A stretch of DNA of 64,000 nt from Entomortierella parvispora (GCA_963573315.1 OY752143.1:1860001-1924000); one strand, 5' to 3'. Numbered from the stretch's first letter, positions 35,197 through 48,054 are shown. Notes: generated by a model not told the origin, from the letters alone. A program made the numbers and translations.

Positions 35197-37102
35197 CTAG
35201 AGCTTTGACTTCACGGTTTCTTCACCGTCCTCTTCTTGAGCGATTTCAAGAGCCAACCCAAAGACGGACTCAACCATCGCAGCATATACCTTGGCCTCTG
35301 CAGAACTGGCCTGGCCTCTGGCCACACGCGCCTTAATACCGTGCAAAATCACCGACAGCTAGTTTGAGCAAAAAAAGAAAAAGAAAGGAAAAATCAGTAA
35401 AAAATTTTAACGTGAATATTCCTCAATTGATAGTGCTGTTGTCTGTCGTCTGTTGGCTGTTGCTCTAACATCAAAAGGTGAGCACGTCAATCCATAAAGC
35501 TTACTCTGAAGAATGAGAATGCAATGCAGAACAGCCAATTTTTGATGGGGAATGGTCTGGAGGTCTGTTGGCAATATCGCTCCAACAAAAAGCTGACGGG
35601 AGGAATAGGCAACTCGTTCTCGGGAATGCCGCGCAGTCCACCCATGGGGTTACCAGACACCGCAGGAACATAGAAGGGGTTCAAAAGGTTGGCCAGATCC
35701 GAGAATGGATGACCAATTGTTGACAGCTCCCAATCCAGAATTCCGATTACACGAGGTTCCGTTGGGTGGAATACCAAGTTATCCATCTAGAAGATAAAAG
35801 GGTAAAAAAAGGAGAGTTGATTAGTCCACAAAGAATATACTGCACATGACACATATGAAGGGTACTATCATCGCTTTGCCTACCTTGTAATCACCGTGGA
35901 CGATAGAGGTCGAGTCTGCCACTTCGTGGCTCTTGAACCAGGTTGTCAATTCGTCCATGCCCTGGATCGCTCCAACTTCAACACCGTCCTTGTCTTTGGC
36001 AGCCGCTTGAGCCGCAGAGACTTTAGTCAGGGATCCAATCTGACGACGATAAAATCCTGTTGGCTTTCCATAGCCTTCCAGTCCTGCAGACTTGTAGTCA
36101 ACCTTGTGAAGTTTTGCCAAAGTGTCCACGGCTGAAATCCAGCTGTATTCATTCAAATGGAAGTGCAGAGTCAGCCACACGTCCCAGTTACTGCTTCTGC
36201 AAAAAGCGAAAAGAAGGGTCACCAGGATCTGTGAATTTTCCCAAGTTCTTACCATAACTTGCGCTCCTCAAAGGGCATCTTGCTCAAGGTTACGTCCGAG
36301 AAGATACGTCCTTGCAAGAACTCCATGACCTATGAAACCCAGACAACAATACTTCACGGTCAATTGCCATTGCAAGTTTTTTTGTCGCAAAAACAATTGA
36401 ATAGGATCGACAGTGAAGGCAACAACGGGACAGGGAGGACATCCCCTTGCTGTTATTGCCTTACATAAAATGGTGTTCCAATGACAGACGCATCTTCGCA
36501 AAGGGTATAGACTTTGGGAACAGGAACATCAGAGTTTTCGCCCAGAGCCTTCAAAATCCTGAATTCTCTCTCAACAGCATGGGCAGTTGAAGACAAAAGG
36601 GCTCCAGCAGGCTTCTTTCGAAGGACATAGCGAGTGTTGCTGTTAGGAAAACAAAAAAAGTTAGACAAATAGTCTTGCCCTATACTCTCACTGTCCTCTG
36701 TCTGCTCATTCCAATCGAGAATGGTATTTGGGTCCAAGAACAAAAATCATACTTGGCGTCGGTCAAAAGGTAGGTAGGATTGCTCTGTCCCAGCTTGAAC
36801 TGAGATACTTTGACCGGAGTGGCGAATCCAGGGACGTTCTTGGTTAGATAGGGCTCAAGCAATGCTGGCTCCAGCTGATATCTGGGAAGTAGTTAATGAA
36901 AGAGCTGTCGTCAGTATAGTTCCAGCACAGTTCCAGCACAGAGGAGGTAAGGGGCAGGGTGCTAAAGTGAACCGCGCCTGAGGACTCTTATTTTTGTTGC
37001 ATGTGTGCACGCATGCATGCATGTCTACTAAGTGAAAAAAGAAAAAGAAATAAAGTACCCTTTGCGCACATCTGTCGTGCTCTGACCATGCTCTTTGGGC
37101 AT
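35197..37102 (-). CDS. APH-family phosphotransferase, ACAD10/ACAD11 N-domain-like
   Basis: Seven exons on the minus strand: 37102-37059, 36881-36753, 36639-36465, 36329-36253, 36142-35884, 35786-35505 and 35358-35197, encoding 375 residues. The protein kinase-like fold shows [14 protein letters not shown] (nucleotide loop), [13 protein letters not shown] with the ATP lysine, the catalytic loop HGDYKMDN (224-231) and the metal-binding DWE (246-248) in [18 protein letters not shown]. In animals and plants this domain is fused to an acyl-CoA dehydrogenase (ACAD10/11), where it phosphorylates 4-hydroxyacyl-CoAs; here it stands alone, as in many fungi and bacteria. There is no clear targeting signal. 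The first coding exon is only 44 nt. Confidence 0.92.
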
Positions 37103-37552
37103 TGTAGGATGAGAAGGGAGATGGGATTAGATATGGATGGGTAGTAGTGAATGAATGAAAGAAAAGAAAGAAAGAAGGAAAGTGACAGACAGCTCGCGTC
37201 TCCCCGGAGCAACGCCGATGGGTGTGGGGAAGGGAAGAGGAGCAGAGACTCACGGACTGCAGGACAGCCGATCGTTTCCCAGACCAAACACGGCCCGGCT
37301 TTGACGGCCACGGCTCCTACTTGATCATTCTTCAGACAAGGTTTCCTGTCCTAACCCTGGGCGATCGGCGACGGATGTCCTGGTCATTTTATGCTACTTT
37401 CCCCTGCGCGATTGCAAGACATGTCATTAATGATATTCACAAGTGCTTCATTTTCCTGTCAAAGACCAACGTTTTATTGTGTCCGCATCATAATGTGGTG
37501 TGGGTTAAAAACATAGTGGTCCCAAACTTTTTAAAAAAAAGAAAAAAGCTGC
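37103..37552. other. intergenic, upstream of APH gene and downstream of RPS2
   Basis: Purine-rich GAAA tracts near 37155-37180 on the plus strand. No coding region is supported. Confidence 0.6.
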
Positions 37553-38057
37553 TTAAGCACGACGCTTGTCCTGGGGCTTGGCAAGGAAGTCGGTGTACTG
37601 CTGGTAAGGAGACATGGTGAACTTGGTCTCGGCCCAGAGGTCGGGGGTCAAGTAGCTGTAGGTGTTACCAATGGCAGCGAAGGTGGCCTTGACAAAGTTG
37701 CCCAAGGTGCGGGTGGAACCGAAAGCCTGGGTGTAGCAGTCAGTGACACCAGCGAGCTGGAGAAGCTTCTTGGGGACGGGGGCAGCGACAATGCCGGTAC
37801 CGCGGGGAGCAGGGACCAAACGGGTGACGGCGGAACCGCACTTTCCGGTGACCTTGCAGGGAACGGTGTGGGGCTCGTTCAAGATGGAACCCCAGTATCC
37901 GCGACGGACGGGGATGACCGAGAGCTTGGCGAGGATGATGGCACCGCGAATGGCAGTGGCAACCTCCTTGGAGCACTTGACACCGAGACCGACGTGGCCG
38001 TTGGAGTCACCAATGACGACGAAAGCCTTAAAGCGGGTGCGCTGACCGGCACGGGTC

Positions 38058-38092
<35 letters not shown>

Positions 38093-38919
38093 CTTGAGGG
38101 TAGGCAGGAAGTAGTCGACGATCTGGTACTCCTTGATGGGGAGGGAGAAGAGGTAGATCTGCTCGATCGACTGGATCTTGCGGTCCTTGACGAGACGTCC
38201 GAGCTTGGTGACGGGAGTCCAGGTCTCCTTCTCATCCTTGCCTCCACGGCCACGTCCACGGCCACGACCGCGGTCACCTCCGCGACCACGACCACGTCCA
38301 AAACCACCACGTCCTGTAAATTTGAAAAATAGCGATCAAGAGAGTGAACAGGTACTTAGTAAATTGCCCTCCAATTCCATGAAATGAAGCATCTCCTGTC
38401 ATCAGTCCTGATTCTCGTTGTGGATGGTGGTTTGTCTCCAAGAGTTGTCGTTCATCCGTTATACATGTAGAATATGTCTCCATAAATATCAAAAGGCCCA
38501 TAGATCTACCCAACATCTCAATCTTTGCAATGATTCGAGACGGCTATGACGATCAGAAATCTCCGTTGCCAAAGAGGGTTCTGACTCATTCGGCAGGCAG
38601 GGGTCTAGGTCGGTTGCTCTACTGCGGCTACGCCCACTGTTCTCCTTGTCAGTCAGCTGCTCTATGTGTCACAGTTGCAGACTAATGGACTTTGGGCAAT
38701 CTGGCTCATCCATGCCCTCCTAGTCGATGATCTGGCCGTGGGAGTTTTCATCTGATTGAATCCTTTGAATAGCAGATGTCCTCCTGTCCATGTTGCAGAA
38801 AAACTTCATCCAGAGATGATGTGGTGCCACTGTTTTGTTTTCCGGATGAAGTCACATCACATATAGATTGCTGGCTTGCTGTTATTACCACGAGTATCGG
38901 CCGTTGCTTGATCAGCCAT
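37553..38919 (-). CDS. RPS2: 40S ribosomal protein S2 (uS5)
   Basis: Two exons, 38919-38889 and 38313-37553, encode 263 residues. The first exon ([10 protein letters not shown]) is joined to an Arg/Gly-rich stretch ([20 protein letters not shown]), a known methylated N-terminal feature, then [28 protein letters not shown] and the S5 signature [20 protein letters not shown], ending [14 protein letters not shown]. The protein sits in the small ribosomal subunit near the mRNA entry channel and supports decoding accuracy. The 575-nt intron is among the longest here and, as in many ribosomal protein genes, could host a snoRNA; I could not identify convincing boxes. Confidence 0.97.
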
Positions 38920-39465
38920 GTTCTAAAGTGAGACAACAAGAATGGGTTAGCAGGGTGTTCGTCGTAAGCATTCGATGGGATGGATGGATGAACGGCAAAG
39001 AGGACCATTGCGATGGATGGCTTTAAGGCATCCATTGTCCGCACGCCACATGTGATTACATTTTCTTGAATTGTTTGAGCGAAAAAAAGAAGGAAGAATC
39101 AAGGGCCAAATGGCTGGCGTCTTTATCACATTCGAAGCCACATTCCAAAAAATCTGCGCCACCAATTTCATTTTGCCACCAAAATTGTCGCTTCTTTGAA
39201 AAATGAGCTGCGGCGCCCTTCACGATGACGCTCTGCTGCTTCAGCGGTAAGCCCCCCACGGTTCTCAAGCAGTGTGATCCAGAGGGTCTTTGTGGATGGG
39301 ACGGGCCGAAGACATGGGCAGGGTTACTAATGAGCACTGAGTAAGAGAACGAAACCAGAAAGACCATCCTACCAAGAAACAGTGGGACTGAGAACTGAGG
39401 AGGTGATGGAACTTTGTGATCAAGAATGACTCGAGAACAGACGTAATAGCAACATCCTTGACAAA

Positions 39466-39503
<38 letters not shown>

Positions 39504-39594
39504 CCAAAACTAGAAGTACTATGCAAAGGGTTATGTATTTGTTGAAATGGGGTGGTTGAATGTGGAGAAGTTATAACTACTGAGTTGGGCGACT
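38920..39594. other. intergenic, RPS2 promoter side and UTP12 3' flank
   Basis: Contains an AC dinucleotide repeat at 39469-39498. No coding region is supported. Confidence 0.6.
39469..39498. repeat. AC dinucleotide microsatellite
   Basis: Fifteen AC units in the intergenic region between UTP12 and RPS2. Confidence 0.95.
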
Positions 39595-42500
39595 CTACAT
39601 CTTGATAAACTTGCGCTTCTTCTCAGACTCGGCCTTCTTTTCCTCGTCCTTGCGGATAGCCTCCTCATCAAAGAACTGGGACGTGTTGTTAGCCTCATAG
39701 TCACGTCGGATATAGTTAAGTGCAGCAACATTGAAGCCAATGAGATCCTAGAGTAGAAAGCAATAGAATTATCAATAAAGGTAGCAAAAGAAAAGCAGTG
39801 AAAAAGGAAAAAATAATCTGTACCTTTTGCTTCTGCAATCCAGCTCTCAAATTACGACGGACAGAGTCCAACATGGGCCGCATCACTCTGTTGGAAACAA
39901 TCTGGTTGTGATGGGATTTGATCAAGAAGAACAGCACACGGCAGACCAAGTTGATGTTGTACTCCCGCTGCACAAAGACATCCAGCCAGTTCAACAGACT
40001 TGTCACTGCCGAGAATGGCAGCACCAGAAGAGCCTCGTCTAGCTCTGCTGGGCGAACCCTCTGGATCTCGTTCCACACATGCTGTTCTGGCGTCTGTCTC
40101 ATCGAAATCAGGAGAGGCGAACGCTGGGGCTTAGACAATCCGCGCTCACCACGAGCCACGCCAGCATTATACTCTTTCCAGGCATTGATCTCCTGGTCTG
40201 CCAGCTCGAGGGCCTCCATGATGCGCTCTCCGGCCTTGAGGGTATCCATCGTTTGCTTGCCAGCAGATGCCAGCTCATCTCCATTGCTTGTGGAAGGCGC
40301 ACCCACATTATCGCCGTTATCAACCATACCAGTCTTCTCGAACGAAGCCGTCAAAGTAGCCTCATAAAGATCATCGAGTTCCTGTTCGCGCTCCTCCTCC
40401 AGGAACACCTGATCCTCGGTCTTCTGCCAAATACGTAATGAGCGATCGTGCGAGGCAGACACGACAATGTTACCATAGGTACCAACTGCCAATGCCCAGA
40501 CCTCACCATGATGTCCCTCCAACTTCAAAATGTTTTCAAACTTGTCACCATCCCAGTACTTGATTGTCCTGTCCTTAGACGCGGTGAAGAAATAATGGGT
40601 GTTCCAGACGAACTGGACAGCCATTACCGATTCCTGATGGGCGAACATCGACTTGTGACAATCTCCGAAATCTAAACCCCAAAGCTTCACATTCTTATCG
40701 GCAGAACATGTCACCAAAAGGTTGGAGTCTGACGAAATATCCATCGAGAGAACAGGCAGCTTGTGTCCATAAAGCGAGAGGAAGAATTTGAGGGTGTCGT
40801 GATAAAAGACCTTGACAGTTGCATCCAGTAATGAAACAGCCACCATCTTTTGATCTGGTGAGTACCGCACGCAGAGAACGTCGTCTGACATCTTGAGCGT
40901 ACGCATGTGTACCAAGGATAGGCGTTTCTTAACGGTCTGTCCAACCTGTTCCTCAACCATGTCGAAATCCCAGAACTTGACATCCTTGTCAGCACTTCCA
41001 GTAACCAATCCACGTCTGTCGGGACGCAACTGAAGGGACCAAATGGCACCTTCATGAGCCTCAATGGACTCAATCATAGACGAAGATCCCAAGTCAAACA
41101 GCTCCAAGTGACCAGATTTTGTTCCAACAATGACCTATTTTTAGTAGAGATATGTAAGTGCACATGTTCACTGTGGGTTACTGTGACATGGTCTCAACTG
41201 AATGAACTCACATGGCGGTTTCCAGGCAAGAAGGCACAGCAAAGGGCGTATCCACACTCCATGGTCCTGATGCAAGAAGTCGTTTTCACGTTCCAGATCT
41301 TAAGGGAGTCTAATGGAATAAAATGTGGATAAGAAATAAGTATCAAAGTACTGGGCAAATCCAACAACTACATCCCTCACATGATGATCACCAACTTACT
41401 GTTGGAAGCCGAGCACAAAAGCTCATCGTCAGAACTCAAAGCGACCGTGCGGATATCAGAACGATGTCCAGCAAGCTCCAAAGTATAGGCCTTGTTGGGC
41501 TCATCTGCTACTTCTTCATTCTTGGCTGCTGTGGGATGAGGAACCGTCCAGACCTCAACCGTGTTATTGTTCAATGAGGCGACAAGCTGCAAGTGGCCGA
41601 CCTTTTCCACATCCTTGACAGGAGCGAAATCAAACGATCTGAATTTTCCAGCAGCTGACCGGATAATGTGCCAAGCTGTGATCTCGTCCGTCGCTTGAAT
41701 AGCTTCATCCACAGGCTCCTCTGCGGCCGCGCCCTCGGTATCCCCCTTCTTGAGCAATTGCTGCTGCTTCTCTCTTTGACGCTTCTTTCTGCGAGACATC
41801 TTCTTCTTAATCTCATCAATTGAACGTATCCTGAACAACTCGATCGATTTATCTGCTGCTTGGCATCCCAAGAATTGCTGCGAGATGTGGAACTCAAGGG
41901 TGGTCACACGCTCCTTGGACTGTCGTGGAATGGATCCATAGAATGTAATCGCCTTCAAATGAGCAGGGACCTCTCCTTCGGCCATCTCCTCATCATCACC
42001 TGCCTCCTGAGCTTCCTCTCCAACAGCCAGGCCACTCTTCAGAATTGCAGGGTTAATCTTCCAGACCTTGATGTCAGCATCGCCACCGCCAGAGACCAGC
42101 ATAGTCTCATCGGTGTTAACATCACAGTCCCAGACTTCATTCCTGTGTGCCACCAAAGTTTCCATGCAGTGCTGAGTTGAGAGATCCCAAAGCTTAATCA
42201 AAGTATCCTTGGAGGATGAGAGAACGTATCCGTCTGTGGGCTTGCCTCCTTCCACCATAGAGGGCTTGGAAAGAAAGCGGACTGATGTAATTTGATCCTT
42301 GTGTCCACGAAGACTATTTCAATATGGAAAATAGTGATGATTGCATTAAACAAAAAGTAAAAAGTCGATAAGAGTTCACCTTCAAAATGGTACATACCGA
42401 TAGAGACCGACTTCGCCTTCGACATCCCAAACAATCAAATCGGTGTCTCTTGAGCCAGAAACCAAGCGAGATCCAGATTTGTCGAAAGCAAGAGCAGTAA

Positions 42501-42915
42501 CGGCGGAGCGATGTCCATTGAAAGTGACCAACACATCAGAGGTCTTCATGCTCCAGATACGGATTGATCCGTTGGCATATCCAACAGCGTAGCTGTCCTG
42601 ATCTACGCTACGGGAAATGCAAGTGACTTCTGATCTGTTGTCGCTGTCATGCCATGTTCCAACCTAGAGTTTGATATACAAATGAACAAACTGTCAGTCG
42701 AACGTTCGTCGTATTTCCATGCTCAAAGAGGGAGTATCCAATCCACAGAATGAACTCTTTACCAGTTCACCCTTCTTAAGATCCCAGATGCTGACATCTT
42801 CGAGGGTAGGGCTGATGGCGTATTTGCCTTCAGCATCGTAAACAATGTTGGAGTTTCCACTGGCAACGACACCAAAGATAGTGCGGGGAGTGTACCGCTG
42901 ATAGGCCTTGACCAT
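39595..42915 (-). CDS. UTP12: U3 snoRNP/small-subunit processome WD40 protein UTP12 (DIP2/WDR3)
   Basis: Six exons: 42915-42763, 42663-42398, 42313-41400, 41309-41212, 41134-39824 and 39747-39595, encoding 964 residues (yeast Dip2 943). The N-terminus MVKAYQRYTPRTIFGVVASG is diagnostic. A double set of WD40 repeats follows (VSIWDLKKGE, SIRIWSMK, LVSGSRDTDLIVWD, IKLWDLSTQHC, VKFWDFDM, VKLWGLDF, IKYWDGDKFENILKLEGHHG), with a Lys/Arg-rich insertion (KKKMSRRKKRQREKQ) and the C-terminal Utp12 helical domain ending in a basic KKRKFIKM. It works in the nucleolus in 18S rRNA processing. It shares a 407-bp divergent promoter with CBC2. Confidence 0.96.
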
Positions 42916-43322
42916 GGTGGCGAATCAAGGGGGTTGTGATGAAAGCTGTGATAGTTTGTTGAGGGTTCAACGAAAGTATTCTCCTCAGGTCAGAGTATGT
43001 GCTCTTTCAGTTGTAACGTCGGTGCAGTGAGGGATGATAACTAGTGGGTCTGTTGAAATGTGAAAGGAGCTTGCTGCCAGTCTTGGAGGATGGATGAGAG
43101 GATTGCGAATGAACGGTGATGAGATGGACACAGACTGCGAGACTGCCTGGAGAGTACGCAGGATAAAAAAAAGAAAAAAAGTTGTTGACATTTTTCTCCA
43201 GTTTGCGTTCGGGAACAGAGCCAAAGCCACAACGAGTCACAAAAATCCCACTTCCTTGGGACGCGATGGAGAACCATCGCTCATTCAACACACAATTGCA
43301 CACACACCACACCACACACACA
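42916..43322. promoter_or_regulatory. divergent promoter UTP12/CBC2
   Basis: 407 bp between the start codons of a ribosome-biogenesis gene and a cap-binding gene. A CA-rich leader precedes the CBC2 ATG. No specific element is identified. Confidence 0.5.
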
Positions 43323-44159
43323 ATGGTACAGACAGTAGACTTGGCAGGCATGGACGTACTAGACTAGAGAAAAGGACCGATACTTACATCTTGCCCCTCC
43401 ACCATTTCATCATAGGCATCCATCGTGCAATCACTTTCAGTCCCTTCCACCTACAAAGACCAACAATACCAGGGCACGTCTGCCCAGTTGGCCGCAGACC
43501 TTGCCAACTCGACCACACTCTACGTCGGAAACCTTTCCTTCTTCACGACAGAGGAGCAGATCTATGAGCTTTTTTCCAAATGTGGCGAGATCAAGCGTAT
43601 CATTATGGGCTTGGACCGTCACCAAAAGACCCCTTGTGGATTTTGCTTTGTTGAATACTATCATAACGCAGATGCGCTCGACTGCATGAAATATATCAAC
43701 AGTTCCAAGCTAGATGAGCGTATCGTCCGTTCAGATCTCGATCATGGATATAGAGAGGGCCGTCAGTTCGGTCGTGGACGGAGTGGTGGCCAGGTCCGTG
43801 ACGAATATCGCCAAGAGTTTGACGCCGGTCGTGGAGGATGGGGTCATGTCAGGGCTCTGCAAGAGGCTGAGCGTGAGAGAGACCAGAAGGCCAACTACGA
43901 GGCTATTACAACAATTCCAGAGGGAGCCAACCTGGAATATAAGGACAGAAAAGATGGCACAGGTAAAGCTGCAATCCATGATATAACCAACGTTTAGGAC
44001 GATTGGTAGAATACTGAAACTGATCACCGCAATACCTGTTTCTCCTTAGAACAACCCAAGAGAGAAAGAGACGATGACGAAGACTCCACCATGGAGCCAC
44101 CATCAAAAAAGGCTAACCCTCGCTTCAGAGAAGGCGATGACGAGGATGATGAGGCATGA
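43323..44159 (+). CDS. CBC2: nuclear cap-binding complex subunit 2 (CBP20)
   Basis: Three exons, 43323-43355, 43416-43962 and 44050-44159, encode 229 residues. The ATG at 43323 is in a short first exon ([11 protein letters not shown]) joined over a 60-nt intron to [18 protein letters not shown]. The RRM is nearly canonical: [20 protein letters not shown] (RNP2), then CGFCFVEYY (RNP1), followed by [10 protein letters not shown]-type residues and [18 protein letters not shown], which close around the m7G cap. It ends in an acidic tail with a KK-rich NLS-like segment. With CBP80 it binds capped nuclear transcripts. The first exon is inferred from splice phase; a GTG-initiated reading was rejected. 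Confidence 0.93.
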
Positions 44160-44270
44160 ACTTTCATTTAATCACAACGAGACATCTTTGATATCATCCC
44201 TGTTTCCTGGAATAAAATAACAGGAAATTGTATTTGGAATGTTTTATTTCTGTTGTTGTCATTGATTACT

Positions 44271-45180
44271 TTAAGCGGCCGTTCGCATTGGGGCATGGAA
44301 AGGATTGAGAGGATTGGCCATCTGTGTTCCCGAGTTGTTGTATCCAGGCGCGCTCTCCATGCGACTCGAGCTAAGCAAACGCTGATCATTCTTGAAAAAG
44401 AACTGCATGGTGTACATCTTCTGGTCCACATCCCAGTGGCTCCACAGCTTTTCCTCTGATCGGTCAATGTCCCTACTTTGAACTTTGAAAGAGATGGTCT
44501 CGTATGGCTCTGCGGCAATAACTAAGTACTGATGGGCCTTGTTGGGTGCCTGGATTTGTTGCTCATAGGCTGACATGAATCTGTAGCGGGGCTCTACGCC
44601 TTGCGCAATTTCAGGATATGCGATTTCAAACAGCAGGCCGACCTGACGTGAACTGGGGTCCCGAATCTTTGTAACTTTGTATCCAGGACGACCAATTTTG
44701 ATAATGTTGCGCTTAAAAGTCGGTACTCCACCCTGCTTCAACGCCTGTTGTTGCTGTGCTGTCAAAGGTGCCATACTGTCGGGTTTTTCCATTGCATCCT
44801 TGGCTGCGCGGCGACCAAGATTTGTCTGATGCTTTTTTCCTTGTGTATGCGCCAGATACGACCCTTCGTTGGTGTGGAGAGTCAGACACAGTTTACATTC
44901 GTACGATCCCAGGTGGTTCCTCATAAAGTATGGATCTTTGGCAAGATCTATTGGTAGACGAAAACAAAAATAGTAAATATTTGTGAGGTTATACTCCATA
45001 TCACAGATACACTTATCTGCAAAGATGCGGGAATGCAAGGAGGATAACAAAATAGATCTTACCAATCGTTTCCAGGGCCAGCTTGCGAAGACGCTCCCTT
45101 CTATCCACATTGCTCTCTGAGGATCCCGCGACACCTGCACCTCCAATCTTCGATCCAACACGATTCTGACGATCAGCCAT
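44271..45180 (-). CDS. PRP11: splicing factor 3A subunit 2 (SF3A2/Prp11)
   Basis: Two exons, 45180-45063 and 44947-44271, encode 264 residues, similar to yeast Prp11 (266). The N-terminus MADRQNRVGSKIGGAGVA is followed, after an intron, by DLAKDPYFMRNHLGSYEC and a matrin-type C2H2 zinc finger (CKLCLTLHTNEGSYLAHTQG-type, with KKHQTNLGRRAA). The remainder (GRPGYKVTKIRDP, LLFEIAYPEI, RFMSAYEQQI, WDVDQKMYTMQFFF) is the conserved SF3A2 core. It is part of the U2 snRNP SF3a complex. It lacks the proline-rich C-terminal repeats of animal SF3A2. Confidence 0.96.
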
Positions 45181-45654
45181 GATTGATGTAGTGTTGTAGT
45201 ATTAAAAAAACAGTTGGTTTGAAGTTGATGTGAACTTTTTCGGTGAACTCTCCTTGATCTGTTGTTAGACGGTGTGTTCTATCCTGTTGTATCTTCGAAA
45301 TGTCCTAGTTGCGCTGGAAGGGGACTAAATGGATTAACAGATTGCCAGCAAATTGGAGGCTCGGCATTCCAACAGCCTGAAATTGATGCAGTGCTCTCGA
45401 TGCGCAGGAGTAATGCCTTGACTACTGACAACTATACCTTTGCTGCTCAGGGTCCAACGGGGATGGGGGTCGTGAATGAGGAACGTCAAGTCAGTTCACC
45501 TGGCGAAATGTCGAGAGTGATCTCTGACTGCAAAGCCACCAAGACCAGAGCAGTCATGTGACATTGCCACCAATTAAGTTGTCTGCTCAGCAACGTTAAA
45601 AAAAAACTCTGCGCAAAACCTCTTATCAATGCAAAATGGTATATTAAAGAAAAA
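45181..45654. other. intergenic, ILV2 3' flank and PRP11 promoter
   Basis: 474 bp upstream of the PRP11 start and downstream of the ILV2 stop. No coding region is supported. Confidence 0.6.
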
Positions 45655-48054
45655 CTAGTTACGGCTTTGGTGCTTTTGATCAGGATGAACAATAAACTCG
45701 TGGAGTCCAGAGGCTGCTGGAGCCATTGGGTAGACGTGCTCGGCTTTACACACCTTGGCCTCCATGACAACAGGGCCATCGTGAGCAAGAAATTCGGCCA
45801 TGACACCAGGCAAATCCTGCATGTTGTGGGCGCGGAGGCCCTTAATGTTCATAGCCTCGGCAAGCTTGACAAAGTCAGGATTGAACATTTGAGTGCCAGA
45901 GTAACGCTCTTCGTAAAAGAGGTCCTGCCATTGCTTCACCATGCCCTGGAAATCGTTGTTCAAGATCAGGACCTTCACACCAATGTTGTACTGGGCGGCG
46001 GTAGCAAGCTCCATTCCAGTCATGCAGAAACTGGCGTCGCCATCAATATCAACAACAATGTGATCAGGCTTGGCAACCTTGGCACCAATTGCTGCTGGAA
46101 GACCGAACCCCATGGTTCCCAGTCCTCCGGAGGTGACGAGAGAGCGAGGATGACGCCAACGAAAGTATTGAGCCGCCCACATCTGATGCTGACCAACTCC
46201 TGTTGTGATAATGACTTTTTCTTTCATGTTCTCGGTCTGTTTGTTGAGCTCTTGAATCACAGTTTGGGGCTTCAAAATTCCATTGGGATCTTGGACGTGG
46301 TAGAAGGGGAAGCGCTCCTTCCATTGACCAAGCTTGCTGAACCACTCCTTGCGCTCGGAGCTCTCGATCAATGGCAAGAGCGTTGTCAAGTTCTCGGTAA
46401 CATCACCTTCGATGGCCTCTGTGGCTTGAACCACCTTATTGATGTTCTTTGGCGAGATCTCGAAATGGATGATTCCACCACGGTTTTCCAAGGCAGCCTT
46501 GCGCGCCTCGGGGGCAAACCGAGGCACACTAGCTGTGACACGATCGTCAAAACGCGCTCCGAGGGCAATAACGACATCGGCACTTTGCATTGCCAAGTTT
46601 GCATAGGCAGATCCATGCATTCCTAGCATGTGAAGCGAGCGAGGATCCATTTCGTCAAATGCACCCAATCCTTGGAGAGTGGTCGTGACGGGGATGTTTC
46701 CGTTGTGAGAGAGCTCCTTGAGGCGAGCTGGACCATCGGGGTGAGCCAGAACACCTTGGCCGGCGTAGATCAGAGGACGCTTGGCAGCGTTGATGAGTTG
46801 AGCAGCTCGAAGGATTTGGGGCGAGGTAACCTGCGATGCTTCCTTGGCGAGTCCTGAGAAAAAAGGAGCCTGGCTGGCAGGGGGTCTTGCAGGCATGCTT
46901 GGGGCAACAGGAATCGCTTTCGTCAAGATCGCAGCAGTGACGTCCTTTGGGAGATCGACCAAGACTGGGCCGGGGCGTCCAGACGTAGCAATCTCGAACG
47001 CTTCATTGATGCGTCTGGGGAGATCGGCGATGTCTTTGACCATGACGTTCCACTTTGTGCAAGCACGAGAGATACCGACAACATCGGCCTCCTGGAAGGC
47101 ATCCGAACCAATGGCACCCACAACGACTTGTCCTGAGAAAACGACCATAGGAGTACCATCGGACAAAGCATCCTGCATAGCTGTGATAACATTGGTTGCA
47201 CCAGGACCTGGAAGAGGAGACAGAGTGATATTAGTTTAGTGCTCGATCGGTTGACTGGACGAGCAATTGCTTGGATGCTATCCATCTGATGAGCTACCTG
47301 AGGTTACAAGGACAACTCCGGGCTTTCCTCTGAAGATTGACATGTGCGGATGCGAGGGAGAAGACCAATAGGAGACGTAAAACGTTAATTTGGATGTCTC
47401 CGGAGAATATAGTGGCAACGGTTGCAGAAAGCACAAGCCCACAAAAAAAAAAAAAAAAAAAGATTCAATCGGTGGTTCCACCGAGATAAGCGAAACCATA
47501 AAAGGGAACAAGAGTGACTTACGTGACTCGAGCGTATCCCTCGGCGGCGTGTCCTGCTCCTTGTTCAGCTCTGGGCAAAATGAACTCAAAGTGCTTCGAG
47601 TTGTAGATGGCATCAAACACAGGCAAGATGGCGCCTCCAGGATACCCAAAGACATGCTTGACACCGTGTTGCAGCATCATCTCGTGGAAGATCTGACCTC
47701 CAGACATGCCCACAAAAGAATGGTCATAACCTGGCTTGGACTTCTTCGCGGGAGTTTGCGTCTGAGGTTCCAGGCGCTGGATAGGAGCAGACGAGGGGTC
47801 GGCGATGATACTATGAAAGATGAATCTGATGAGTGTGTGTGGAGGGATTTTTTAATTGCTGGCTGCAAGGTAGCTGAAGAGAACAGGGTTTACTTTGGCT
47901 GAGGTGACGCGACTTCGACGGTTGCAGCAGAAGAGCGGAAGCGGACTTGGCTGGTTGTGATTTTGGACGCATTGGAGAGAACCTGAGTTCTGCAGTGTCT
48001 ACTTGCAGCCGAGAGTGAACCCCGAGTAAAGCGGGCAATTGGTTGCGTTTGCAT
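45655..48054 (-). CDS. ILV2: acetolactate synthase catalytic subunit
   Basis: Four exons: 48054-47894, 47810-47523, 47329-47298 and 47207-45655, encoding 677 residues. A mitochondrial presequence (MQTQPIARFTRGSLSAASRH) precedes the ThDP enzyme fold: FVGMSGGQIFHEMM, the catalytic Glu in PRAEQGAGHAAEGYAR, GKPGVVLVTSGPGATN, the FAD domain, and the ThDP-Mg motif GDASFCMTGMELATA ... LNNDFQG. It makes acetolactate and acetohydroxybutyrate, the first common step of valine, leucine and isoleucine synthesis in mitochondria. Exon 3 is only 32 nt. It is divergent from ILV5, and its regulatory subunit ILV6 lies 4.6 kb beyond its start. Confidence 0.97.

Noticed and set aside
43425-43997. CBC2 starting at a GTG codon
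   Set aside because: An upstream ATG exon joins in phase over a 60-nt GT-AG intron and gives a normal start.
45667-46626. 319-residue open frame antisense to ILV2
   Set aside because: Lies entirely within the conserved ILV2 exon; no independent support.
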